A DNA stretch of 64,000 nt from Geodermatophilus aquaeductus (lineage in GTDB: Bacteria > Actinomycetota > Actinomycetes > Mycobacteriales > Geodermatophilaceae): contig NZ_FXTJ01000016.1 in assembly GCF_900182545.1 (NCBI RefSeq), positions 18,292 to 82,291 of the forward strand, given 5' to 3'. Below the pieces are notes generated by a model that did no database searches, was not told where the DNA came from, and worked only from the letters and a program-made list of their open reading frames with translations. Positions 8,589-17,558 of the stretch are shown here, one piece after another. Positions within the stretch are counted from its first letter, which is position 1. The number at the start of each line of letters is the position of its first letter. The position numbers were made by a program, and so were the translations under genes.

Positions 8589-9233
8589 GTGGAGCCACGC
8601 AGCCTGGCCGGACCCCGGGACGGGGCCGGTGCGCGCGCGGGCTCCGGCGGCCCCGGTGACGACCGGCCGGCCGACTTCGTCGCGGCCCTGGCGTCCCTCG
8701 CCGCGGTCCGGGCCCGCCCCGAGATCGTCCTCGAGGAGATCCCCGCACCGCAACGCCTGGCGCCGTTCGCGCACGCGCTCGCCGCGCACGTGACCGAGGG
8801 CGAGGGCGACGACGAGGTCGAGCTCGCCGTCGCCCGGTTCATCGTCCTGCACGACCCCGCCGGCCACGAGGCCTGGGACGGCACCACCCGCTGCGTGGGG
8901 TACCTGTCGGCCAGCACCGACGAGCACATGGTCGACGACGCGATGTTCTCCGAGGTCGCGTGGAGCTGGCTGACCGACGCCCTCGGCGAGTGCGGCGCCG
9001 CCTGGCACGCGCTCGGCGGCACCGTCACCCGCACCGCCTCCACCCGCTTCGGCGACCTCGCCGGTCCCGAGCACTCCGTCGACGTCGAGCTCCGCGCGTC
9101 GTGGACCGCCGAGGACACCGCGCTCGGCCGCCACCTCGACGCCTGGCTCGAGGTCCTCGCCAACGCCGCCGGTCTGCCGCCGCCCGGGGTCGCCCTCCTC
9201 GGCCCGGCCGGCACCGCACCCGAGCCGTCCTGA
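8589..9233 (+). CDS. DUF3000 family protein
   Basis: A 214-aa protein of unknown function with the conserved core AHVTEGEGDDEVELAVARFIVLHDP, CVGYLSASTDEHMVDD and WSWLTDAL. It is a known neighbour of hemE and ribonuclease D in actinobacteria, as here. There is no signal peptide or membrane segment. GTG at 8589 is set by the leaderless -10 hexamer; no Shine-Dalgarno is present. The N-terminal 30 residues are Gly/Arg-rich and probably disordered. Confidence 0.88.
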   Translation: MEPRSLAGPRDGAGARAGSGGPGDDRPADFVAALASLAAVRARPEIVLEEIPAPQRLAPFAHALAAHVTEGEGDDEVELAVARFIVLHDPAGHEAWDGTTRCVGYLSASTDEHMVDDAMFSEVAWSWLTDALGECGAAWHALGGTVTRTASTRFGDLAGPEHSVDVELRASWTAEDTALGRHLDAWLEVLANAAGLPPPGVALLGPAGTAPEPS

Positions 9234-9333
9234 CTCCTCCCCCTCGCCGGGCGCACGCGCCGCGGTCTCTACGATCGGGAGGACAGCCGGGCGGCGCACG
9301 CGCGGACGGGACGGGCGAGAAGGTGGACGGCAA

Positions 9334-10587
9334 CTGAGCACCGAGCCCCTGCCCGCCGACGCCCAGGACGACGACCGCGAGCCGGACGCCCCCGCAGCGG
9401 TTCCCCTGCTGGCCCCGCGCGACGGCCTGCCGCCGGTCGTCGACACCCCCGAGGCCCTCGCCGGCTACGCCGACGCCCTGCGCGCGGGGACCGGTCCGGT
9501 CGCCGTCGACGCCGAGCGCGCCTCCGGCTACCGCTACGGCCAGCGTGCCTACCTCGTGCAGCTGCGCCGCGCCGGCGCGGGCACGGGGCTGGTCGACCCC
9601 ATCCCGCTGGGCGACCTGTCCGTCGTGCAGTCCGCGATCGCCGACGCCGAGTGGGTGCTGCACGCGGCCAGCCAGGACCTGCCCTGCCTCGCCGAGATCG
9701 GCATGGTGCCCGCGCGGATCTTCGACACCGAGCTGGCCGCGCGCCTGGCCGGGCTGCCGCGGGTGGGCCTGGCCGCCGTCGTCGAGTCGCTGCTCGGGTA
9801 CTCGCTGGTCAAGGGCCACTCGGCCGCCGACTGGAGCACCCGGCCGCTGCCCGAGGAGTGGCTGGTCTACGCCGCCCTCGACGTCGAGGTGCTCGTCGAC
9901 CTGCGGGACGCGCTCTCTGCCCTCCTCGACGAGCAGGGCAAGACCGAGTGGGCGCGCCAGGAGTTCGCCGCGGTCCTCGCCGCCGGCACGCCGCCGCCCC
10001 GGCAGGACCCGTGGCGGCGCACCTCCGGCGTGCACGGGCTGCGCAACCGGCGCCAGCTCGGGATGCTGCGCTCGCTGTGGGAGGCGCGCGACGACCTCGC
10101 CCGCCGGCGCGACATCGCCCCCGGCCGGGTGCTGCCCGACGCGGCGATGGTGGCCGCCGTCCAGGCCGATCCGCAGACCGAGGCCGCGCTGCTGGAGCTG
10201 CCGGTGTTCCGCGGCCGTGCCAACCGGCGGCTGGTGGGCACCTGGTTCGGCGCACTGGCCCGCGGCCGGGCGCTGCCGGAGTCGGAGCTGCCGCCGCACA
10301 GCCGCCCGGGCGACGGGCCGCCGCCGGTCAACCGCTGGTCCGACCGCGACCCCGCCGCGGCCGCCCGCCTGCAGGCCGCCCGCAAGGGGCTGGCCGCGCT
10401 GTCGGAGCAGCACGACGTCCCGGTGGAGAACCTGCTCTCTCCCGACCTGGTCCGCCGGCTGATGTGGACCCCGCCCGAGCCGCGCGACGCCGAGACCGTC
10501 GCCGGTGTCCTGCGGGCCGGTGGCGCGCGCGAGTGGCAGGTCGAGCTGACCCGCGACCTGCTCGCCGAGGCGCTCACCCGCGCCTGA
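9334..10587 (+). CDS. rnd: Ribonuclease D (DEDD exonuclease with HRDC domain)
   Basis: A 417-aa 3'-5' exoribonuclease for tRNA and small-RNA 3'-end maturation. Exonuclease motifs are VAVDAERASGYRY (Exo I), ASQDLPCL (Exo II) and the YAALDVEVLVDL region (Exo III); an HRDC domain starts near GLRNRRQLGMLRSLWE and a second C-terminal HRDC-like segment follows. The homologous N-terminus requires coding upstream of the first in-frame GTG (9556), and no ATG/GTG/TTG lies there. CTG at 9334 with AAGGTGG about 10 nt before it is the best start, giving MSTEP. Confidence 0.9.
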   Translation: MSTEPLPADAQDDDREPDAPAAVPLLAPRDGLPPVVDTPEALAGYADALRAGTGPVAVDAERASGYRYGQRAYLVQLRRAGAGTGLVDPIPLGDLSVVQSAIADAEWVLHAASQDLPCLAEIGMVPARIFDTELAARLAGLPRVGLAAVVESLLGYSLVKGHSAADWSTRPLPEEWLVYAALDVEVLVDLRDALSALLDEQGKTEWARQEFAAVLAAGTPPPRQDPWRRTSGVHGLRNRRQLGMLRSLWEARDDLARRRDIAPGRVLPDAAMVAAVQADPQTEAALLELPVFRGRANRRLVGTWFGALARGRALPESELPPHSRPGDGPPPVNRWSDRDPAAAARLQAARKGLAALSEQHDVPVENLLSPDLVRRLMWTPPEPRDAETVAGVLRAGGAREWQVELTRDLLAEALTRA

Positions 10588-10603
10588 GCACCTCCCCGAC
10601 GCA

Positions 10604-10643
10604 CGAGGGGGCGGCCCCGGCCTGAGCCGGGACCGCCCCCTCG
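10604..10643 (+). terminator. Hairpin terminator after rnd
   Basis: An 11-bp perfect outer stem (604-614 with 633-643, last three digits), one mismatch, then a 6-bp inner stem around CTGA. It lies 16 nt past the rnd stop. Confidence 0.8.
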
Positions 10644-10660
10644 TTGGTGAGTGACCGGGT

Positions 10661-10716
10661 GGCCCCTCTGCAGGGTCCCGCCGCGAGCGTGCGAGCGGTG
10701 GGGTGCAGAGGGGTCC
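10661..10716. repeat. Structured intergenic element, copy 1
   Basis: About 56 bp between convergent rnd and the sugar permease gene. The outer arms 10663-10672 and 10704-10713 are perfect complements. The core contains GCCGCGAGC...GCGAGCGGTGGGG with an inner 7-bp stem that includes a G-T wobble. The same core with different but again complementary outer arms recurs at 27533-27586, also between convergent genes. It probably acts as a bidirectional terminator or is a REP-like element. Confidence 0.6.
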
Positions 10717-10718
10717 TT

Positions 10719-12005
10719 CTAATGGCCGGTCGCGGCCGCCCGCCGCCGGGCCAGCGCGTCGACGCTGGCGGCCAGCAGCAGCACTGCGCCGGTGATGATG
10801 TAGTTGAGGTACGCCTCGGTGCCCAGCAGGCCCAGCCCGTTGGCGATGATCGCCACGACCAGGCCACCGAGGACGGCGTCACGCACCCGGCCCCGGCCAC
10901 CGAAGAGGCTCGTGCCACCGATGACCGCGGCACCGACGGCGTAGAGCAGCGTGTTGCCGCCGCCGGACCCCGGCGCGACCGAGCCGAGCCGCGCGGCCGC
11001 GACGATGCCGCTGATCGCCGCCAGGGTCGAGCCGATGACGAACACCGACACCCGGATCTTCGTGACGTTGATGCCGGCCCGCCGGGACGCCTCGGCGTTG
11101 CCGCCGACCGCGTAGACGTGCCGGCCGAAGCCCGTGCGGCCGAGGAGGAACGTCAGGACCAGCAGCAGGATGACGACCAGCGGGATGGCGTACGGGATGC
11201 CCGCGAGCACCACACCGGGGGCCGGGGCCCGGTCGACGCTCAGCACCGCCGTGACCAGGACGACGACGGCGGCGATCACGCCGATCCGCACGAGGACCAC
11301 GGCGAACGGGGCGTGCGCGAGGCCCTTGGCCTTCTGGACGCGGTACCGGTTGAGCTGCAGCGCGGCGTACACGGCGATGGTCAGCACGGCGAGGACCCAG
11401 CCGAGGACGACCGGCAGGTTCTCGTCGCTGATCGCCGAGATGACCGGGTCGCGCACCGGCACCGTGCCGCCCTCGCCGATGAGCCGCAGGGTGAAGCCCT
11501 GCCAGCCCAGGAAGAGCGCGAGTGTGACGACGAACGACGGGATGCCGACCAGACCGACGAGGCTGCCGGTGAACAGGCCGATGGCCACGCCGGTGAGGAT
11601 GGCCGCCGCCACCGCGACGTACCACGGCGAGCCGGCGTCGGCGAGCAGCTTGGCCATCACCGCGGCACAGACGCCGCTGACCACACCCGCGGACAGGTCG
11701 ATCTCGCCCAGCAGCAGGACGAACACCAGCCCCATCGCCAGGATGATGATCGGCGCCGCCTGGTCGGCCAGGTTGGCCATGTTGCGCGGGGTCAGGAACG
11801 TCTCGGGCCGGAGCGCGAAGAACAGCAGGCCGAGGGCGACGATGCCGAGGATGGCCGGCAGCGCGCCCAGGTCACCGCCCCGGACGCGGTCGACGTAGGC
11901 CCGAGCGGCCCCGCCGAGGGACTCGGCGGAGCGGTCGGCCTCGAAGCCCGACGGCGCACCGCCGGGCTCCTGCGCGCTGGTGGGCGGGGAGATGGTGCTG
12001 GACAT
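10719..12005 (-). CDS. xylH: Sugar ABC transporter permease (XylH type)
   Basis: A 428-aa inner-membrane permease of the ribose/xylose importer family (BPD_transp_2) with about ten hydrophobic segments. Typical motifs are GLVFVLLLGEIDLSAG in the N-terminal half and HVYAVGGNAEASRRAGIN in the cytoplasmic coupling region, plus AVIGGTSLFGGRG. Its ATG lies 3 nt after the ATPase gene stop. Third gene of a binding protein-ATPase-permease operon; xylose is the likely but unproved substrate. Confidence 0.88.
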   Translation of the reverse strand: MSSTISPPTSAQEPGGAPSGFEADRSAESLGGAARAYVDRVRGGDLGALPAILGIVALGLLFFALRPETFLTPRNMANLADQAAPIIILAMGLVFVLLLGEIDLSAGVVSGVCAAVMAKLLADAGSPWYVAVAAAILTGVAIGLFTGSLVGLVGIPSFVVTLALFLGWQGFTLRLIGEGGTVPVRDPVISAISDENLPVVLGWVLAVLTIAVYAALQLNRYRVQKAKGLAHAPFAVVLVRIGVIAAVVVLVTAVLSVDRAPAPGVVLAGIPYAIPLVVILLLVLTFLLGRTGFGRHVYAVGGNAEASRRAGINVTKIRVSVFVIGSTLAAISGIVAAARLGSVAPGSGGGNTLLYAVGAAVIGGTSLFGGRGRVRDAVLGGLVVAIIANGLGLLGTEAYLNYIITGAVLLLAASVDALARRRAAATGH

Positions 12006-12008
12006 GCC

Positions 12009-12815
12009 TCAGACCTCCACAGCCGCGGCAGCAGCGGGCGCGATGCCGAGGTCGCCCGACCGGCCCGCGGTGATGAGCTCGATGACCTGGGGGCGGTCGA
12101 CCTGGGAGATGGGGATGTCGGCCGCCATCCGGCCCAGGTAGAGGGCCGCGATCCGGTCGGCCACCTCGAAGACGTCGACCATGTTGTGGGTGATGAACAG
12201 GACGGCGTGGCCGGTGTCGGCGAGCCGGCGCACGAGGTCGAGGACCTGCCGGGTCTGGGCGACGCCGAGGGCGGCGGTCGGCTCGTCGAGGATGACGACC
12301 TTCGACTCCCACAGGACGGCCTTGGCGATGGCGACCGTCTGGCGCTGACCACCGGAGAGGCTGGAGACCAGCTGGCGCACGGACTTCAGGGTCCGGACGG
12401 AGAGCTTGGCGAGCGTGTCCCGGGCGGCCTGCTCCATGGACGTCTCGTCGAGGAGGATGCCGGTCTTGCGCTCGCGGCCGAGGAACATGTTCTGGACGAC
12501 GTCGAGGTTGTCGGCCAGGGCGAGGTCCTGGTAGACGACCTCGATGCCGAGCGCCGCGGCCTCTCGCGGGCCGCCGACGGTGACCGGCCGGCCCTCGAAG
12601 AGGACCTCGCCGGAGTCGATCGGGTGGATGCCGGCGATGGACTTGATGAGCGTGCTCTTGCCCGCGCCGTTGTCGCCGACCAGCGCGGTGACCTGGCCGG
12701 GGTACACCTTCAGGTGCACGTCGTGCAGGACCTGGATGGCACCGAAGCTCTTGTTGACGCCGCGGAGTTCCAGGGTGGGGGTGCCGTCCTGGGGACGGTC
12801 GGTGGGTGTGGACAC
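12009..12815 (-). CDS. xylG: Sugar ABC transporter ATP-binding protein (XylG type)
   Basis: A 268-aa single-cassette ATPase with Walker A GDNGAGKST, Q-loop in VVYQDLALADNLDVVQN, signature LSGGQRQ and Walker B VVILDEPTAALG. Classical E. coli XylG is a fused double cassette of about 500 residues; the single-cassette form is common in actinobacterial operons of this type and would dimerise. GTG at 12815 begins MSTPTDRP, with GAGAGG upstream. It energises the permease encoded 3 nt downstream. Confidence 0.88.
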   Translation of the reverse strand: MSTPTDRPQDGTPTLELRGVNKSFGAIQVLHDVHLKVYPGQVTALVGDNGAGKSTLIKSIAGIHPIDSGEVLFEGRPVTVGGPREAAALGIEVVYQDLALADNLDVVQNMFLGRERKTGILLDETSMEQAARDTLAKLSVRTLKSVRQLVSSLSGGQRQTVAIAKAVLWESKVVILDEPTAALGVAQTRQVLDLVRRLADTGHAVLFITHNMVDVFEVADRIAALYLGRMAADIPISQVDRPQVIELITAGRSGDLGIAPAAAAAVEV

Positions 12816-12849
12816 ACCGGGCCTCTCGGTCGAGCTGGTGGGGCTGGGA

Positions 12850-12894
12850 CAGCAGCCGCCGGGGCGTCCATGATGGGCGCCCCGGCGGCAGCTG
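12850..12894 (-). terminator. Intercistronic hairpin between binding protein and ATPase genes
   Basis: A 12-bp perfect stem (12855-12866 with 12878-12889) plus four outer pairs lies in the 83-nt gap. In such operons a stem-loop here usually stabilises the binding-protein message or partly terminates transcription, raising the ratio of binding protein to transporter. Confidence 0.6.
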
Positions 12895-12898
12895 TGAA

Positions 12899-14005
12899 CT
12901 ACGAGATCCCGAGCTCCTCGCACGCGGCGGCGAAGTCGCCGGTGCACAGCTCCTCGGCGGTCACGAACTCGTCGTCGACGACGTCCTTGACGTTGTCCCG
13001 GAAGATCGAGACCGGGGTGAGCAGGACCGACGGGACCTCGCGGCCGGCCTCGGTGTCGGTGACGGTGCCGGTGGTCTCGCCCTCCTCGCCGTTGAGCAGC
13101 GCGACGGCCAGCTCGGCCAGCGCGTTGGCCTCGTCACGGACCGACTTGTAGACGGTCATGCACTGGTCGCCGGCGAGGATGTTCTGCAGGCCCTCGACGC
13201 TGGCGTCCTGACCGGTCACGTTGTTCGCGCCCGCGGCGTTGTTGCGCCCGAGGATCTGGATCACCGAGTTGGCCAGCCCGTCGTTGGCCGCCAGCACACC
13301 CTGGATGTTGCCGTTGTTCTGGGTGTACATCTGCTCGAAGATCGTCGCGGCCTCCTGGTTGTCCCACTCGGGGACGGCCTGCTCGGCGACCTGCGGGTAC
13401 TGCGTCAGCGGGTCGAGCACCTCGTGGGCGCCCGAGGAGAACAGCGTCGCGTTGTTGTCGTCCGGCGAGCCGTTGAGGAACGCGATGTTGCCCTGCGTGA
13501 CGCCGTTGGCCTCCAGGCACTGCTGCAGGCCCGCACCCTGGAGCCGGCCGACCTCGGTGTTGTCGAAGGAGACGTAGTACTCGGCGGAGCCGCCCAGCGT
13601 GAGCCGGTCGTAGTCGATCGTCGAGACGCCCTCCTGGGCCGCCTGCTCCTGGATCTGCGCACCCGAGGCCGAGTCGAGGTTGACGATCGCGAGGACGGTG
13701 GCGCCCTCGGTGATCATCTGCTCGGCGATGGTCGCCTGCCGCTGGGCGTCGCCCTCGGCGTTCTGGATGTCGTACTCGACACCGGCCTCCTCGAAGGCCG
13801 CCTCGAGGTAGGGGCGGTCGAAGTTCTCCCACCGCACCGAGGACTCGGTGTCGGGGAGGATCACGCCGACCTTGCCGGCGGACTCGCCGCCGCCACCGCC
13901 GCCGCCACCGCTCTCGGTGTCGCTGCCACTGTCGCTGCCACAGGCAGCAAGGCTGAAGACCAGGGCGGCCGCCAGGGCCGTCATCGTGGTGCGCCGTCGC
14001 GCCAT
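12899..14005 (-). CDS. xylF: Sugar-binding lipoprotein (XylF type)
   Basis: A 368-aa periplasmic-binding-protein-family lipoprotein. The N-terminus MARRRTTMTALAAALVFSLAACGS is a lipoprotein signal with lipobox LAAC; a Ser/Gly linker including eight glycines follows. The ligand domain starts KVGVILPDTESSVRWE and contains the IVNLDSASG and GVLAANDGLANSVI segments typical of xylose/chvE-like proteins. ATG at 14005 is chosen because it gives a compact signal peptide; ATG at 14020 would add five residues. No dedicated repressor lies beside the operon; a ROK gene at 20077 is a possible distant candidate. Confidence 0.9.
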   Translation of the reverse strand: MARRRTTMTALAAALVFSLAACGSDSGSDTESGGGGGGGGESAGKVGVILPDTESSVRWENFDRPYLEAAFEEAGVEYDIQNAEGDAQRQATIAEQMITEGATVLAIVNLDSASGAQIQEQAAQEGVSTIDYDRLTLGGSAEYYVSFDNTEVGRLQGAGLQQCLEANGVTQGNIAFLNGSPDDNNATLFSSGAHEVLDPLTQYPQVAEQAVPEWDNQEAATIFEQMYTQNNGNIQGVLAANDGLANSVIQILGRNNAAGANNVTGQDASVEGLQNILAGDQCMTVYKSVRDEANALAELAVALLNGEEGETTGTVTDTEAGREVPSVLLTPVSIFRDNVKDVVDDEFVTAEELCTGDFAAACEELGIS

Positions 14006-14177
14006 GGATGGGTCCACCATTCCGTCGGGAATCTGCAGAAGTGCGGCGGCCAATATGCGCTCCCCATCACACGCGTTGCAAGCCCGGGTCGGTGGCGTTG
14101 CCGGACCGTGACCCTTCCGGGGTGAGCGGCGGGTCCCGCGCCTGCCCCCGCGGGGTCGGGTCGCGCTTGGTCCAGGT

Positions 14178-14193
14178 GTTACCGACGGGTAAC
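14178..14193. promoter_or_regulatory. Palindromic operator candidate upstream of fadA-fadB
   Basis: A perfect 6-4-6 palindrome, GTTACC-GACG-GGTAAC, lies 56 nt before the fadA start, in the divergent region shared with xylF. Its size fits a TetR- or GntR-type dimer site. The regulator is not identified here. Confidence 0.45.
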
Positions 14194-14248
14194 TTCTCCC
14201 CTGCCGTCCCCGTGCCCAGGGACCGCTCCCACTCCTGCGGAGGTCCGA

Positions 14249-15472
14249 GTGTCATCTGAAGAGCGGCGGCCGCGTGCGCTGCGCGAGGTCGTCTTCGTCG
14301 ACGGCGTGCGCACCCCCTTCGGCAAGGCCGGCCCGAAGGGCCTGTACGCCGAGACGCGCGCCGACGACCTGGTCGTGCGGGTGATCCGCGAACTGCTGCG
14401 CCGCAACCCGGCGCTGCCGGCCGAGCGGGTCGACGAGGTCGCGATCGCCGCGACCACCCAGATCGGCGACCAGGGGCTGACCATCGGCCGCACGGCGGCG
14501 CTGCTGGCCGGCCTGCCGAAGTCGGTCCCCGGCTACGCCATCGACCGCATGTGCGCCGGCGCGATGACCGCCGTCACCACCACCGCCTCCGGCATCGCCT
14601 TCGGCGCCTACGACGTCGCCATCGCCGGCGGTGTCGAGCACATGGGCCGCCACCCCATGGGCGAGGGCGCCGACCCCAACCCGCGGTTCTTCAGCGAGAA
14701 GATCGTCGACGGCTCGGCGCTGGTCATGGGCTCCACCGCCGAGAACCTGCACGACCGCTTCCCGCACCTGACCAAGGAGCGCGCCGATGCGTTCGCGCTG
14801 GCCAGCCAGCAGAAGTACGCCAAGGCCGTCGCCAACGGGCAGATCGGCCCGGAGCTGGTGACCGTCTCCACCCGCAGCGCCGAGCAGGGCTGGGGCCTGG
14901 CCACCGCCGACGAGCCGCCGCGGCCGGGCACCACGCTGGAGGGCCTGGCCACGCTCAAGACGCCGTTCCGCCCGCACGGGAACGTGACGGCCGGCAACGC
15001 CGCGGGCCTCAACGACGGCGCCACCGGCTGCATCCTCGCCGCCGAGGAGACCGCCGAGGAGCTCGGCCTGACCGCCGGCATGCGGCTGGTCGGCTACGGC
15101 TTCGCCGGCGTGGAGCCCGAGGTCATGGGCGTGGGCCCGGTGCCCTCCACCGAGCGGGCGCTCGCCCGCACCGGCCTGTCCATCTCCGACATCGGCCTGT
15201 TCGAGCTCAACGAGGCCTTCGCCGTCCAGGTGCTGGCCTTCCTCGACCACTTCGGCATCGCCGACGACGACGAGCGGGTCAACCCCTGGGGCGGCGCCAT
15301 CGCCGTCGGCCACCCGCTGGCCTCCTCCGGCGTCCGCCTCATGACCCAGCTGTCGCGGCAGTTCGCCGAGCGGCCCGACGTCCGCTACGGCCTGACCGCC
15401 ATGTGCGTGGGCCTCGGCATGGGCGCCACGGTCATCTGGGAGAACACCAACTGGGAGGGCTCGGCCACGTGA
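14249..15472 (+). CDS. fadA: Acetyl-CoA C-acyltransferase (thiolase)
   Basis: A 407-aa thiolase catalysing the last step of fatty-acid beta-oxidation. The nucleophilic cysteine is in DRMCAGAMTA (about residue 97), the His loop in NPWGGAIAVGHPLASSG and the second cysteine in TAMCVGLGMG. GTG at 14249 follows GCGGAGG. Its stop overlaps the fadB start (15469-15472), indicating a coupled two-gene operon encoding the trifunctional-type complex. Confidence 0.95.
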   Translation: MSSEERRPRALREVVFVDGVRTPFGKAGPKGLYAETRADDLVVRVIRELLRRNPALPAERVDEVAIAATTQIGDQGLTIGRTAALLAGLPKSVPGYAIDRMCAGAMTAVTTTASGIAFGAYDVAIAGGVEHMGRHPMGEGADPNPRFFSEKIVDGSALVMGSTAENLHDRFPHLTKERADAFALASQQKYAKAVANGQIGPELVTVSTRSAEQGWGLATADEPPRPGTTLEGLATLKTPFRPHGNVTAGNAAGLNDGATGCILAAEETAEELGLTAGMRLVGYGFAGVEPEVMGVGPVPSTERALARTGLSISDIGLFELNEAFAVQVLAFLDHFGIADDDERVNPWGGAIAVGHPLASSGVRLMTQLSRQFAERPDVRYGLTAMCVGLGMGATVIWENTNWEGSAT

Positions 15473-17556
15473 CCACCGCCGTCTTCGAGAACGAGGTCGT
15501 GACCGCCGCCAGGGTGCGGTACCTCCGGGTGCCCGGACTGGCCGGCGAGATCGCCCTGGTCACGCTGGACAACGGGCACGACCACACGCGCCCGTCCACC
15601 TTCGGCCCCGGCGGGCTGGCGTCGCTGGACGCCGCGCTCGACGAGATCGCCGCGCACACCCCCGCCCCCGCGGCCATCGCGGTGACCGGCAAGCCGTTCA
15701 TCTTCGCCGTGGGCGCCGACCTCTCCGGTGTTCCCTCGGTGACCGACGCCGCGACCGCGCGGGAGATCGCCGAGACCGGCCACCGGGTGTTCCGGCGGCT
15801 CAAGGACGCCTCCGTGCCGACGTTTGCGTTCGTCAACGGCGCGGCCCTCGGCGGCGGCCTGGAGCTGGCGCTGCACTGCTCGTACCGCACGATCGCGAGC
15901 ACCGCCGCCGTCGCCTTCCCCGAGGTGTTCCTCGGCCTGGTGCCCGGCTGGGGCGGCACGCAGCTGCTGCCGAACCTCATCGGGATCGACCCGGCGGTCA
16001 CCGTGGTCGTCGAGAACGCCCTGGCGCAGAACAAGGTCACCTCCGGCCCCAGGGCCGCGAAGCTGGGGATCGCCGACGCGCTGTTCGAGCCGGCCGACTT
16101 CCTCGAGCGGTCGCTGGAGTGGGCCGCCGCGGTCCTCACCGGCGACCTCACCGTCGCGCGCCCCGAGGTCGACCGCTCGGGCTGGGACGCCGCGATCGAG
16201 CGGGCGCGCGGCATCGTCGCGGCCCGCACGCGCAACGCCTCCCCCGGCGCGCTGCGCGCCGTCGAGCTGCTCGACCTCGCCCGGAACGGCGTCGACGGCG
16301 AGGCGTTCACCGCCGGCACCGCCGCGGAGGACCAGGCGCTCACCGACCTGCTCATGAGCGACGAGCTGCGGGCCGGCCTGTACGCGTTCGACCTGGTCAA
16401 CAAGCGCGCCAAGCGCCCGGCCGGCGCCCCGGACAAGGGCCTCGCCCGCAAGGTCACCAAGGTCGGCGTCGTCGGCGCCGGGCTCATGGCCTCGCAGCTG
16501 GCGCTGCTGTTCGTGCGGCGGCTGGAGGTGCCGGTCGTCCTGACCGACGTCGACCAGGCCCGCGTGGACAAGGGCGTCGGCTACGTGCACGGGGAGCTGG
16601 ACAAGCTGGCCGCCCGCGGGCGGCTGTCGGCCGACAGGCTGAACCGGCTCAAGGGGCTGGTCACCGGCGCGCTGGACAAGGCCGTCTTCGCCGACGCCGA
16701 CCTCGTCATCGAGGCCGTCTTCGAGGAGATGTCGGTCAAGCAGCAGGTGTTCGCCGAGGTGGAGGCCGTCGTCTCCCCCGAGTGCGTGCTGGCCACCAAC
16801 ACCTCGGCGCTGTCGGTCACCGAGATGGCCTCCAAGCTCGAGCACCCCGAGCGGGTCGTCGGCCTGCACTTCTTCAACCCGGTGGCGGTCCTGCCGCTGC
16901 TGGAGGTCGTGCGCGCCGAGCAGACCGACGACGCCGCGCTGGCCACCGCCTTCGCCGTCGGCAAGGCGCTGAAGAAGTCCTGCGTGCTCGTGGCCGACGC
17001 CCCGGCGTTCGTCGTCAACCGGCTGCTCACCCGCTTCCTCGGCGAGGTCACCTCGGCCGTCGAGCAGGGCACGCCCGTGGCCGTCGCCGACCGGGCGCTG
17101 GACCCGCTGGGCCTGCCGATGTCGCCGTTCGAGCTGCTCACGCTGGTCGGCCCGCCGGTCGCCCTGCACGTGGCCGAGCGGATGCACGAGGCCTTCCCCG
17201 ACCGGTTCGCCGTCGGCGAGGGCCTGAGGAAGATGGTCGAGCTGGGCAAGACCAGCGTCTACTCCGAGCCGGGCGTCGTCGACCCCGAGCTCGAGGGCAT
17301 CGACGCCGGCGACTCCCCGCTGACCGAGGACGAGGTCCGCGACCGCGCGGTCCGGGCGCTGGCCCAGGAGATCGGGCTGATGCTCGACGAGGGCGTCGTG
17401 CAGGCCGTGCAGGACATCGACCTGTGCATGGTGCTGGGCGCCGGCTGGCCGTTCTGGCTGGGCGGCATCTCCGCGTACCTCGACCGCGCCGGGGTCTCCG
17501 AGGCGGTCACTGGCTCGCGGTTCCTGCCGCGCGGCGTGGCCTCGCTGCCCGCGTGA
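15469..17556 (+). CDS. fadB: Fatty-acid oxidation complex alpha subunit (hydratase/dehydrogenase)
   Basis: A 695-aa bifunctional protein. Residues about 30-210 form the enoyl-CoA hydratase domain (VTGKPFIFAVGADLSG, FVNGAALGGGLELALHC, PEVFLGLVPGWGGTQLLPN). From about residue 330 lies the NAD-binding 3-hydroxyacyl-CoA dehydrogenase domain (VGVVGAGLMASQLALLF), with TNTSALSVTEMA and GLHFFNPV as dehydrogenase signatures and a duplicated C-terminal domain. GTG at 15469 overlaps the fadA stop. It performs hydration and NAD-dependent oxidation of acyl-CoA. Confidence 0.95.
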   Translation: MTTAVFENEVVTAARVRYLRVPGLAGEIALVTLDNGHDHTRPSTFGPGGLASLDAALDEIAAHTPAPAAIAVTGKPFIFAVGADLSGVPSVTDAATAREIAETGHRVFRRLKDASVPTFAFVNGAALGGGLELALHCSYRTIASTAAVAFPEVFLGLVPGWGGTQLLPNLIGIDPAVTVVVENALAQNKVTSGPRAAKLGIADALFEPADFLERSLEWAAAVLTGDLTVARPEVDRSGWDAAIERARGIVAARTRNASPGALRAVELLDLARNGVDGEAFTAGTAAEDQALTDLLMSDELRAGLYAFDLVNKRAKRPAGAPDKGLARKVTKVGVVGAGLMASQLALLFVRRLEVPVVLTDVDQARVDKGVGYVHGELDKLAARGRLSADRLNRLKGLVTGALDKAVFADADLVIEAVFEEMSVKQQVFAEVEAVVSPECVLATNTSALSVTEMASKLEHPERVVGLHFFNPVAVLPLLEVVRAEQTDDAALATAFAVGKALKKSCVLVADAPAFVVNRLLTRFLGEVTSAVEQGTPVAVADRALDPLGLPMSPFELLTLVGPPVALHVAERMHEAFPDRFAVGEGLRKMVELGKTSVYSEPGVVDPELEGIDAGDSPLTEDEVRDRAVRALAQEIGLMLDEGVVQAVQDIDLCMVLGAGWPFWLGGISAYLDRAGVSEAVTGSRFLPRGVASLPA

Positions 17557-17558
17557 TC

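Noticed and set aside
13890..13920. Eight-glycine codon run in the sugar-binding lipoprotein
   Set aside because: It is an ordinary flexible linker after a lipobox and the frame is intact on both sides.
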